Of a stretch of DNA of 64,000 nucleotides, positions 56,301 through 64,000 are shown one piece after another. The notes below the pieces were generated by a model. That model made no database searches. It was not told the DNA's origin and saw only the letters and a program-made list of their open reading frames with translations. Position 1 is the first letter of the stretch; each line of letters opens with the position of its first letter. This stretch comes from Antedon mediterranea (Eukaryota > Echinodermata > Crinoidea > Comatulida > Antedonidae): NCBI RefSeq assembly GCF_964355755.1, contig NC_092670.1, positions 36,939,795 through 37,003,794 of the forward strand, in the 5' to 3' direction. Made by a program: the position numbers and the translations under genes.

Positions 56301-59300
56301 GAATGAGTGTGTATGCGCCATGAGTGCAGTCATCACGATCGTGTGCGCGGGATCCAGTGTGTATACGCTGGCATGTATCGCGTTAGTTCGGTTTGTGTAT
56401 GTTACTAACTTTAAATATAAAAGCCTATTGACTATGAAATACTCTGCAATAATTTCTCTCATCGCTTGGATTATCTCAACGTGTTTTACCGTTTCTCCAT
56501 TGCTAATACCAGATTTAGGAACATTCGGCTACAATGGAAAATACCACTCATGTACTTGGATATCACCTAGGTATTTGTACAATATTATTCTAGGATCTGC
56601 ATTCTATCCAATCACATTTCTATGTATCATTTTCTCTTACTCTTCAATACTGGGCATTGTGTGTAAACGTACAACGAACGCCGTTCAGCCAGCCAATGCC
56701 GGTCAAGCTACACGCAATATTACAAAGCGAAATTTGTCGGTAACGAAGAACTTATTCTGCGTATTCTGTATTTTTGTCTTCTGTGGTTTACCATACAGTT
56801 TGGCAATAATTATACCGGGCACTGAACGTATTATATCATATACTGCTGTGTTATTTATGTTCAACTGTTTCTTAAATCCACTCAATTATGCTTTAAAACA
56901 TCCTGAATTTAAGAAAGCGATGCCGGAAGTGATTAAATGTAAGAGGGTTATCTCGTCTAACAGATGATACGAGCTTTGGTTCAGTACGCCTGTTTGAACA
57001 CTTAATCAAGATGAAGTTGATATTTTAGCCAGTTTTTACACATTTTAACATCAAACAACGCGAACGATTTGTAAACTGTAAGTTTTGTGGCAATTGATGA
57101 TGATAATAATAAATACAATTAACAATAATTATATTTTACGTAAAATAATGACAAAGATGTGTAATTTTGACAGCTGGGAGTAAGTAATAATTAAGGTTTT
57201 GTTTATTCATTTAATTTATTTGATTTGGTCGAAAACATTGTCAACAATTATACGTATACAAGACAACAAGAAAAATTGAGTTAAAATTGAGTTAAAATAA
57301 TATAAAACTTCAATAAAACCATACAAATTAGAAAGCGTGAGTTGTGTTATTGCCATATCGAGAGAATAATAATACGGAGTACCGGGTAATATAATGATAT
57401 ATAATGTTTCATTCGATAGCACTTGCTCGCACATTACTAGATTAGCAAAGAGTCCCGTCCTAAATAGGCTCATTTGTGACGTGTATGAAACTTACGTTGC
57501 AATCTTGACAGCATCGAAGACTTGAACATACATCGCACGACTGCCTTAAACATTCGTTACATTCCTAGACGTAAACAGAATCAAATTATGTATTTGGATT
57601 TAGATCACCACGCAGACTACACACACACATATTGAATTACGCATATAAACGTTGCATGTACGTAGATGCAATATGAAAGTTAATAAAGCTTGGGTCGGTA
57701 TTAGTTTATACTACAAATTTTATCTATATGTTGTTCCGTAAAGCTTGGTTCCCACTACAGACGCAACACAAGCGATTTGACCAATGACAAGCGACAGTTC
57801 GAATACGTCATTATGTTGCGTCTCTAGTGGGAACCAAGCTTTACCAAGAGAAGAAGAAATACGTAGATGCAATATGAAAGTTAATAATGCTTGTATCGAT
57901 ATTAGTTTATACTAAAAATTATTTATATGTTGTTCCGTAAAGCTTGGTTCCCACTACAGACGCAACGCAAGAACGTAAGCGAGTTTACCAATGACAAGCG
58001 ACAGTTCGAATACGTCATTATGTTGCGTCTCTAGTGGAAACCAAGGTTTACTAAGAGAAGATGGACGTGAATATTGCTGAAAAATGTACTGTGTTTCGAT
58101 TAAAGACAAACAAAATGTCTGTAAAGCTTGGTTCCCACTAGGACGCAATAAATTATGATCCATCAACCAAATTACTTGCGTTGCACTTACAATCACGATA
58201 GATTATTCTCAAGTGTAGCTTGTCATTGGTAACTATAAGATTGCTTTGAACTCGTCATTGTGTCCTATAATGGGAAACAAGCGTTACGTCATTTGCGCCC
58301 CATTTGAAACAAGCCTTAGCGTTTAACTAATTAACCGTTATTCAATACCGCAGAAGAAAACATTATTGAAAATAATATTTTAACTTATAAAAAGACAGAA
58401 TAAAATAGTACAGACAATTACATTCTTCTACGGTGTTCAGGCAGGTAAGTAATGTTGTTATCCATTTGTTGTCAATGTGAATAACTACAGTATTATGCGA
58501 AATTAGAGTGATTACATATTAAACAAAATAATTATTTTTTTCAGGGAGCCGATTTTATACAAAAGACAATCAAAAGTTCCAAATGATTTATTATTATTTA
58601 TATACATTGATAATTTGTCTTAATAGTTTGAACATTCCTAATAACTTCTTGTAATTACAATAAGTTATTGTCTACACTTAGATTAAATAGTTCCAGAATC
58701 ATTCATTATTTTACAGAAATTCAGTTTATTCACATAAATGATTTTTTTTCTTTGTTGATTTGAAAAACTCATCAAGGAGTGGCATCGATCATACTGTTGT
58801 CGGCAACACTTTGCAACATCATTAGCCAAACACAAAGATGAATATTACCATTTGCACATGTTTAATTTATGAAACGAGTTTTTGAACATCCGCGTTCAGA
58901 AAAGAAGTTTTGATTAATGAATAAGTATATTCCTGATTGTATTTGAATAGACGCATGTAACTAAAACTGACATCCCACTTTGACACAACACAACGACGTA
59001 AGCCCAACGCAGGCAAGTTGACCAATCACAAGCGATTGTTCGAATAATCTCTTGTGATTGGTCAAATCACTTATGTTGCGTTATCTCTTGTGGGCGGGAA
59101 CAAAGCTTAAGTGAGTTGACCAAATTTCTTCTGATCCTCCATCACGTCGTGATTAGAAATAAATACATGCGGTGCGCTTACGCCCTTTCCCACCAGAAAA
59201 CTGAGCTTAAATGTTGTGATGCGCAGATGTTATGTTGCTTTATCTACAATGTTATGTTCACAGACGACATAAAAATAAACAAATTATAGATTCCTTCCTA

Positions 59301-62300
59301 ACGCGTGGTTCCCACTAGCGACGCAACGTAACGCAATCTACGCAACGTAAGCAAATGCCCTTCTAATAATTGTGTTTGCCTCCGCCTGCGTGAAATCAAA
59401 CCTGGAATGTTTGCAGCACTATTGCGTCGTCGGTTCCCATATGTGATTACGCAATACAGCACTTTGCGTAGATACGTCGCTGAATTGCGTTCTCTAGTGG
59501 GAACCAAGCTTTTGTGTTACGTTGGGTTTCAATATGATTCATGGAGGGAAATCGGCCAAATAATTACAGGCCCGTAGCCAGGGAGGTTTTTTGGGGTTCG
59601 GGCGAACCCCCCCTTTTGCGCGAACCCCCCTTTTACCAGCGAACCCCCCCTTGAAAAACAAAGGCCCCACTTCCAAAATCGTGCAATTAATTATCAATTA
59701 TAGCAGATTTTTTGGTCATTTTACTTCTATTGACTATGTTTAAATCGATCGAATATACAGATTGTCCGATGTCAAAGTCACTGCTGAGCGTGAGATCGAG
59801 AGAATTGTTGAGAGATGATGGTTATAAATATGACAGAAAAATGGACTGACCAATCGCGTGCTTCGGTCGGGCTTTTCGGAACGCACAAGATCACGTTCAG
59901 TTCAGTTCAATCTTTTTGGGGATTTTTATTTTTTTTCCTGGAAATATTTTTCATTAAACCAAAGAATTTCACTGTGTGTAAACTTGAATAAAAATGGTGC
60001 TGAGTTAAATTGGTACGTGTACGTAGGCCTACCGTATATTTCGGTGTATAAGACGCACTTTTGACACGCAAATTTGACCTCTAACTGTTACCTTAATTAA
60101 TTAATTTAATTACCTATTAATACTTAAATTAATTAAAAATAGTGTACTACTCTGCAATGTAGGCCTAGCTAGTTACTCACTCCTGTCTAACCACAGTGTG
60201 GTAACATGTTTATTGAATTTTTAGTTAAGGTAAATTGTCATCCTCGACTGTATTAATTAATATTACAGTACGCATTAGATATTCTACCCAGGCCTAGTAA
60301 TACTCTCTGAACTCGCGGGTGTGTATTCTAGCAGCATGCAGCATCACAGCGCAACACATTTATGGAAGAGTCCATTAATGACGGTGGTGTCACATTTTAA
60401 TTACACAATAACTATTTCCCTTGATCACGGTGGTTTATTTTTATTACATCTCTATGTCAACAATCACATAATTTTTATAATCATGTAGGCAATAGTTCGT
60501 ATGTCAAGCGATATCTAAAAGAGTGTGTTGTTATTGTGTTAAGTAGCTTCCCCTAATCTCATAGTGTATATGGCCAACAGTGCTGGCCACCAGGCAAGGA
60601 GCACATGGTTAGTGCTCTCCTCTCCTCATATTGCTGTAATGCATGCATGGAAATAGGAAAGATTTTCATATAGGCCTACCCAACATGATATTCCTGGTTC
60701 ATTATCAGACCAAAAAACTGAACATCATTTGGATTGATTTTATAATGGTCATACACACAATAAGAAGGTATATATTTAAATAATATGAAATTAAAGTTAC
60801 TTAAATAGACATAGGCTAGCCCTACCCACACAGTGCATCGTAACTGAAACAATATGGGGATTTCCCTTTTCATTGAACGTTCAGTTGAAGTAGAGACTGA
60901 TTACGATGTAATAAAGGCAATTAAAACAAAATTATATCATTTGATTCTAATAAATATGTCTCAAATATCGTTGTTTTATTATTAAAATACCATTGTTTTG
61001 ATTGTAAAATGTTTAAATTTCGGCCTAGAAATAAGTGCGTCTTATGCATCGACTACATAAAAAATACTAATATTTCAGTCTCCGTTATGGGTGCGTCTTA
61101 TACACAGGTGCGACTTGTACACCGAAATATACGGTACTATTTGTTTTTTATGTTTATAGGATAAGAAATTATTTAAGGGCCTAATATAATATACTTTTTT
61201 GCAACAATAAAGCTGTATTTCATGATCAGTACTACTAACTTCCATAATACTGTACTATATAATTTCTCTGCATAACTCAGATTTTAGTAGGTAAAAAATG
61301 TCTCTGTAAGCTTATTAAAACAACCGAAAATGCTCTGAGAGCCAAAGCTTCCAGGGGCCTTCGCCCCCTGGACCCCGACCGGGGGCCCTAGGCGGCCCCC
61401 TGGCCCCCAGCCTACAGTTGCTCGCTGCGCTCGCAAAATACTTGGTGTCAAGAAAACCCCCCTCTGATGCATTCTGGCTAAGGACCTGAATTATGACTTT
61501 ATACTTACTAAGTCGCCCTTGTGACAATCGCATTGTTCACCAGTTTCTATAAATCCATTTCCACAAGTAGCTTTATCAGACAACTCTCATAAAAAAGAAA
61601 AAAATATCGCGTAATGTTTTAGTTAAAATATCTCTTAAATACAACGAAATGGCTGCTGAATTAACAGTTCAATTAAGTTGATGCGTTTGAAAAGTTTTTT
61701 TCTTTTGCCACCAATAAGTCAATAGAAGTATCCATCCTAACATATACCAATATCTCTCTCTCTCATTAAGCGTGGTTCCCACTAGCGACGCAAACACGCA
61801 ACACAAGGACGTAACGCAACGCAAGTGAATTGACCAATCACAAACGATGGCTTATTCGCTTGTGATTCCTAAATGTCTATAACTTCGCTTGTCATTGGTT
61901 AAAACGCTTACGTTGCGTTTACGTCCTTGCGTTACGTTCTAGTGGGAACCAAGCTTTAAGAAGCACATTTAGGACAGAAATTGTAAGATGCCTCAAATTA
62001 AAGCTATTATCAGTCCAGAACGTTGCAACTATCGATGTTGAGACATGGTCTGTCAGCCACCAAAAGTATCTATCCAATACCAATAATTTTCTAATTAAAA
62101 ACCACATTTGGGACAAGAAATATTAGTCGGCGAGATTCTTCAATGCATAAGAGTTCAAAGCGCCGCCATCGTGTACTGAATTATAAAGGCCAATTTACAC
62201 AGACGAGCGGTAACGGTAATAAAAATAATGGAATCGATGTTATTCATTATGACCATTTACACAAAGCGCGGCGGAGCGGACGGATGGTTTCCGCTAAAGA

Positions 62301-63474
62301 GTGGTTCCCACTAGCGACGCAACACGAGGACGTAAACGCAACGCAAGCGTTTTAACCAATGACAAGCGAAGTCATAGACAGTTAGCAATCACAAGCGAAT
62401 AAGCCATCGCTTGTGATAGGTCAATTCACTTGCGTTGCGTTACGTCCTTGTGTTGCGTCGCTAGTGGGAACCAAGCTTAAGGATATATATAGATTCTACG
62501 GCGAGAAAAGCACGCGAGTTTCCGCTTGCCGTTCCCACTCGTCTGTGTAAATTCGCCATAACTTGTACATTTTTAAGAGTCAAATATAGTAGTGGGGAGT
62601 GTTTATGTAATAATGAATCATTGTTATATAGATTCTTACCCATGTTGGTTGATCAATTAAACACGAATTTTGAAGATGCTTAAATGCTTCTATATTGCAA
62701 TTAGATACTGTTGTTTGGTTATCGGAGCTGTGAAAAAAAAGAAATACATATTATACAAATACATACAAAGAAATAAAAACTTTAAAATATTTGAAATACA
62801 TTTTTTCCGTAGGAGAGTACGAATTGTAGCTTGAAATGTTTATTAAAATGTAATACGTTGTCGACAGACCCTAGAAGCGAACAAATCAAGTGTTTTCATG
62901 CAATATTGGGTCGGCAGCCATTTTAAAATGGCCACAATTTTTATTAAATATGATCAAAAAGTTCTGCTTATGCAGCTGGAGATTTTTTTCTGTTAGTCAT
63001 TTGTGTACCGTTCAACTAACGATGTATGAAGATAGTGTTCTCTCTATTGTAGTTTTTACAAAACATCAGTAACGATTGTTCTTTCAGAAATTGATAATTT
63101 CTAACCTTGAAAAATTACTAAATAAATCATCCATTAAACATTGCTCCTGAGCACCGCACTTGCACGACTCTGTAATTAAATTATTTTTATATTAATTGCT
63201 ATTTTTATTTCACCGAAATTCATCATATATCTCGCCATAACAGACTGTATGTCGTCTGTTAAAATATTAGGTAGCCCCCTATAGTTTATATTATGAGACG
63301 AATGTAGAGGGCATACTTTTTCAAGGCTATAACAGAAAATTTAAGAATATAAATAGATGCTCTGATACTTATTCTTTATTATAACTTACCGGATAAGTTG
63401 TTTGTGTCTGTGAAACCTAAATTTCTACCCAGTCCATACATAACCTGTCTAGCTATAGTTCCCACGTCTTCAAT
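50141..63474 (-). CDS. ADAM-family (metalloprotease-disintegrin) gene, 3' part, 10 exons
   Basis: Type I membrane ADAM protein read right to left: 63474-63390, 63169-63106, 62727-62640, 61583-61509, 57564-57496, 55803-55733, 55597-55543, 52797-52716, 51228-51087, 50371-50141. Every junction is AG/GT and all phases chain except 57496 to 55803. Domains: end of the reprolysin domain (SNCNIEAFKHLQNSCLIDQP), disintegrin start (CGNGFIETGEQCDC), disintegrin end (ADGTVCR), Cys-rich region, EGF-like module (CSNNGVC split across exons, then CLCECNWTGRLC), and one membrane helix near the C-terminus. The zinc-site region reads RQVMYGLGRNLGFTD, without the HExxHxxGxxH histidines, so the protein is predicted to be proteolytically inactive, as in the ADAM11/22/23 group. 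The 5' part lies right of the window. Confidence 0.85.
50739..51068. mobile_element. Cluster of three hairpin MITE family B copies
   Basis: A left-end fragment (50739-50781) is followed by a full copy (50782-50964) and then a third, shorter copy (50965-51068). They lie head-to-tail in the last intron of the ADAM gene, between its two final exons. Confidence 0.8.
51087..51228 (-). CDS. ADAM exon: Cys-rich to EGF-like transition
   Basis: 142 bp between 'ttctag' and 'gtgagt'. Encodes ACKDNGVCKSGKCDTDSCYD and ends in VCSNNG, so the EGF-like CSNNGVC motif is completed by the next exon. Confidence 0.82.
51400..51472 (-). repeat. tRNA-like SINE relic
   Basis: The - strand reads 'gctgtgtggttaaagtgctt', 'caaaggtccaggtttcaatt': A- and B-box-like pieces at SINE spacing. 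It lies in an ADAM intron. Confidence 0.5.
51931..52262. mobile_element. Two MITE family A copies, one full and one decayed
   Basis: The full copy (51931-52081) ends 'gatagtgtagacagagcttt'. A degraded copy follows at about 52139-52262 ('agatctgtctagtttgaaaa', 'catcacattttttgtcgcaa'). Both lie in the ADAM intron between exons 52716 and 51228. Confidence 0.75.
52716..52797 (-). CDS. ADAM exon: Cys-rich domain part 2
   Basis: 82 bp between 'ccttag' and 'gtaagt'. Encodes APSACFDQSDSSSAFCGTTQ then NCS; the CF...C(G) pattern fits ADAM cysteine-rich regions. Phase matches both neighbours. Confidence 0.78.
53210..55517. repeat. 36-bp satellite array, about 64 units
   Basis: Unit 'gtgtactaggaatataaaat' followed by 'ataatatctatgcact', with two main variants (gcactgtg / gcacagtg). 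Units are nearly identical. A variant block with extra 'aatataat' recurs at about 53641, 54038 and 54975, showing higher-order copying. Because 36 is a multiple of 3 and two frames lack stops, long artefactual reading frames exist on both strands. It fills most of the ADAM intron 55542-52798. Confidence 0.95.
55543..55597 (-). CDS. ADAM exon: Cys-rich domain part 1
   Basis: 55 bp between 'tttttcag' and 'gtaatg'. Encodes FVRKCNSRDCICKSAMGA. The 36-bp satellite begins about 25 bp downstream of its donor. Confidence 0.75.
55733..55803 (-). CDS. ADAM exon: disintegrin end (5' boundary uncertain)
   Basis: Encodes CKGIRRADGTVCRYQCHSYT, matching the 'C-K...GTVCR' end of disintegrin domains. The 3' donor 'AAT|gtaatt' chains in phase to the next exon. 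The only nearby acceptor ('ttgaag' at 55804-55805) leaves one base unmatched with the previous exon. Confidence 0.65.
56047..56967 (+). CDS. Class A GPCR 2, intronless, inside an intron of the ADAM gene
   Basis: 306 residues from the ATG at 56047; the open frame extends five codons upstream but has no earlier ATG. N-glycosylation site NKT at residue 3. TM1 GN (residue 35), TM2 LAISD, disulfide Cys90 and Cys169, E/DRY replaced by VRF (114-116), TM6 CGLP, TM7 NPLNY (277-281). It shares VTKNLF, SLAIIIPGT and the NPL-x-YA-x-K-x-PE ending with GPCR 1, so the two are paralogues. It lies on the + strand within the - strand ADAM intron 57495-55804. AATAAA occurs at 57108-57113. Ligand unknown. Confidence 0.9.
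   Translation: MDNKTFTEDELYSKTNRLVQAIVLCFVCLSGIIGNCLVLLAIILKRKLRNTTNVFVANLAISDLVTCLNLPVTIFALTSENDQPLNECVCAMSAVITIVCAGSSVYTLACIALVRFVYVTNFKYKSLLTMKYSAIISLIAWIISTCFTVSPLLIPDLGTFGYNGKYHSCTWISPRYLYNIILGSAFYPITFLCIIFSYSSILGIVCKRTTNAVQPANAGQATRNITKRNLSVTKNLFCVFCIFVFCGLPYSLAIIIPGTERIISYTAVLFMFNCFLNPLNYALKHPEFKKAMPEVIKCKRVISSNR
57496..57564 (-). CDS. ADAM exon: disintegrin middle
   Basis: 69 bp between 'cgtctag' and 'gtaagt', phase 0 both sides. Encodes ECNECLRQSCDVCSSLRCCQ followed by DCN; spacing differs from canonical disintegrins. Confidence 0.82.
57660..58062. repeat. Tandem ~200-bp duplication, each unit carrying a family B MITE
   Basis: 'cgtagatgcaatatgaaagt' occurs near 57660 and again at 57862. 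Each is followed by about 75 bp of shared flank ('tatatgttgttccgtaaagc') and a short MITE copy (57739-57844 and 57941-58050). The flank was copied along with the MITE, so this is a segmental duplication, not two insertions. Confidence 0.85.
58120..58285. mobile_element. Hairpin MITE family B copy, diverged
   Basis: 'aaagcttggttcccactagg' at the left end and 'cctataatgggaaacaagcg' at the right end, with a degenerate interior. Confidence 0.7.
58962..59212. mobile_element. Two adjoining diverged family B MITE copies
   Basis: Copy one spans about 58962-59110 ('catcccactttgacacaaca' to 'gtgggcgggaacaaagctta'). Copy two follows directly to about 59212 with 'gagttgaccaaatt' and 'gtgcgcttacgccc'. 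The boundary between them is approximate. Confidence 0.6.
59303..59516. mobile_element. Hairpin MITE family B copy, longer variant
   Basis: 'cgcgtggttcccactagcga' to 'ctagtgggaaccaagctttt'. The interior differs from the standard copy and includes 'gcctccgcctgcgtgaaatc'. Confidence 0.75.
59567..61488. mobile_element. 1.9-kb TIR element ('caggcccgtagccag' ends), host of a nested element
   Basis: Left end 'caggcccgtagccaggga' and right-end reverse complement 'caggtccttagccaga' form short imperfect TIRs. 'aatta' directly repeats at 59562-59566 and 61489-61493. Both ends carry C/G-rich runs. No transposase is seen. The right end lies 20 bp from the ADAM exon at 61509. Confidence 0.7.
60031..61135. 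mobile_element. 1.1-kb TIR element nested inside 59567-61488
   Basis: The left end 'accgtatatttcggtgtata' followed by 'agacgcac' is mirrored at the right end by 'gtacaccgaaatatacggt'. A second internal inverted copy of 'gtgcgtcttat' lies near 61030-61100. No coding frame. Similar 'cgtatatttcggtgtataag' termini occur on non-autonomous DNA elements in many animals (general knowledge). Confidence 0.7.
61509..61583 (-). CDS. ADAM exon: start of disintegrin domain
   Basis: 75 bp ending at donor 'gtaagt'; acceptor 'tatgagag' has a weak pyrimidine tract. Encodes ATCGNGFIETGEQCDCHKGD, a clear disintegrin opening. A transposon end lies 20 bp downstream of the donor. Confidence 0.88.
61767..61958. mobile_element. 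Hairpin MITE family B copy
   Basis: Near-identical to the 1716 copy through 'gaattgaccaatcacaaacg' and 'aaaacgcttacgttgcgttt'. TTAA abuts or nearly abuts both ends ('cattaagcgtgg', 'aagctttaag'). Confidence 0.85.
62186..62563. mobile_element. MITE ('ggccaatttacacagacgag' ends) interrupted by a second MITE
   Basis: Left end 'ggccaatttacacagacgag' and right end 'ctcgtctgtgtaaattcgcc' are inverted repeats. A full hairpin MITE occupies about 62296-62479 inside it. A related single-ended copy lies at 41495-41615. Confidence 0.75.
62296..62479. mobile_element. Hairpin MITE family B copy nested in another MITE
   Basis: 'gagtggttcccactagcgac' to 'gtcgctagtgggaaccaagc', followed by TTAA. It interrupts the element at 62186-62563. 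Confidence 0.85.
62640..62727 (-). CDS. ADAM exon: end of protease-like domain
   Basis: 88 bp between 'ttcacag' and 'gtaaga'. Encodes VSNCNIEAFKHLQNSCLIDQ, the typical SxCSxxxF...CL..P ending of reprolysin domains. Confidence 0.85.
63106..63169 (-). CDS. ADAM exon: Met-turn region
   Basis: 64 bp between 'ttacag' and donor 'gttaga'. Encodes CKCGAQEQCLMDDLFSNFS, matching the ADAM 'C-x-C-x(5)-CIM' turn. The Glu at its start is split with the upstream exon. Confidence 0.8.
63390..63474 (-). CDS. ADAM exon: degenerate zinc-site region
   Basis: 85 bp from 'tatag' to 'gtaagt'. Encodes a helix aligned with the ADAM HExxH region but with Arg/Tyr/Arg in place of catalytic residues (VGTIARQVMYGLGRNLGFTD). 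Confidence 0.8.
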
Positions 63475-64000
63475 CTATACAACATAAGATTAAGAATAAC
63501 ATAACAATTATTATGTAGATATCATAAGCCCAGAATATATCATAATTACTTATTACTAGGCCCTACGTTAATTTAAATTATACAGTATAGATAGATTGCC
63601 TAGGCAAAATGATAATATAATTATTAATTAAAGTATAATATCAATATATCGCAATTTACCAAATAACCTAACTAAAATAAAGGAGATTATTTTTGAAAAC
63701 TCTTTTGAGTTTGACTTGTAACATCTATTATAATGCACACTCAGAATACAAGATGATAATGATATGAAATATCATAGTTATTATAGATTACGTCATCGCG
63801 TAATTAAGATTAATGCGCGTGGTTAAAAAAGTCAAAATTCACGTTAGATGAATGGTCTTAAAAACTGATGCCGAGTGAGATAGAGAACAGCGGAAGACTA
63901 GTGTCTGCATAGTAATACATGTGTTGACATTAAATATTACTGTATTAGATAAGTAAGACATGAATATTTTCTTATGTCTGACGCATAATATATTTAATTA
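63475..64000. other. ADAM intron, right edge
   Basis: No further exon is visible before the window ends. AT-rich, no repeats recognised. Confidence 0.4.

Overview
This is animal genomic DNA: AT-rich, with small exons split by long introns, consensus GT/AG splice sites, and dense short transposable elements, tandem arrays and LINE debris. The gene families and the recurrent 'aggcctaggcct' low-complexity sequence suggest a marine invertebrate deuterostome, probably an echinoderm. That placement is inference. No bacterial, viral or organellar genes and no CRISPR array were seen.

Region 1 (1-36.8 kb, + strand) holds two tandem genes for type II Golgi sialyltransferases of family GT29, closest to the ST6GalNAc I/II group. 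Gene 1 runs from the left edge to 13,799 and lacks its first exon. Gene 2 runs from 18,899 to 34,962 or 36,767. Splice phases agree from exon to exon, so both coding sequences assemble without a frameshift. Gene 2 has two intact last exons of equal length (7a and 7b). It also has a ladder of truncated exon-7 copies ahead of 7a. Gene 1's fourth intron carries a nest of elements: a 90-bp inverted-repeat pair encloses a roughly 5-kb LINE, which is split by a 1.5-kb DNA transposon, which contains a smaller dispersed repeat. Gene 2's last upstream intron carries a 1.75-kb transposon with long iterated terminal repeats.

Region 2 (36.8-50 kb) is mostly non-coding. It holds one single-coding-exon class A GPCR (41,778-42,752, +), several MITEs, small tandem duplications and a SINE-like copy.

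Region 3 (50.1-64 kb) holds the 3' part of an ADAM-family (metalloprotease-disintegrin) gene on the - strand. Ten small exons cover the degenerate end of the protease domain, the disintegrin, Cys-rich and EGF-like domains, a membrane helix and a tail of only a few residues. Its introns contain a roughly 2.3-kb 36-bp satellite, a second GPCR on the opposite strand (56,047-56,967), two nested transposons and many copies of a hairpin MITE.

If expressed, the genes would act at the secretory pathway and cell surface: mucin-type O-glycan sialylation, peptide or small-molecule sensing, and adhesion. Nothing in the sequence shows that they work together. The most unusual structures are the duplicated terminal exons with decoy copies, the nested transposons, the GPCR inside the ADAM intron and the double-stranded open satellite.
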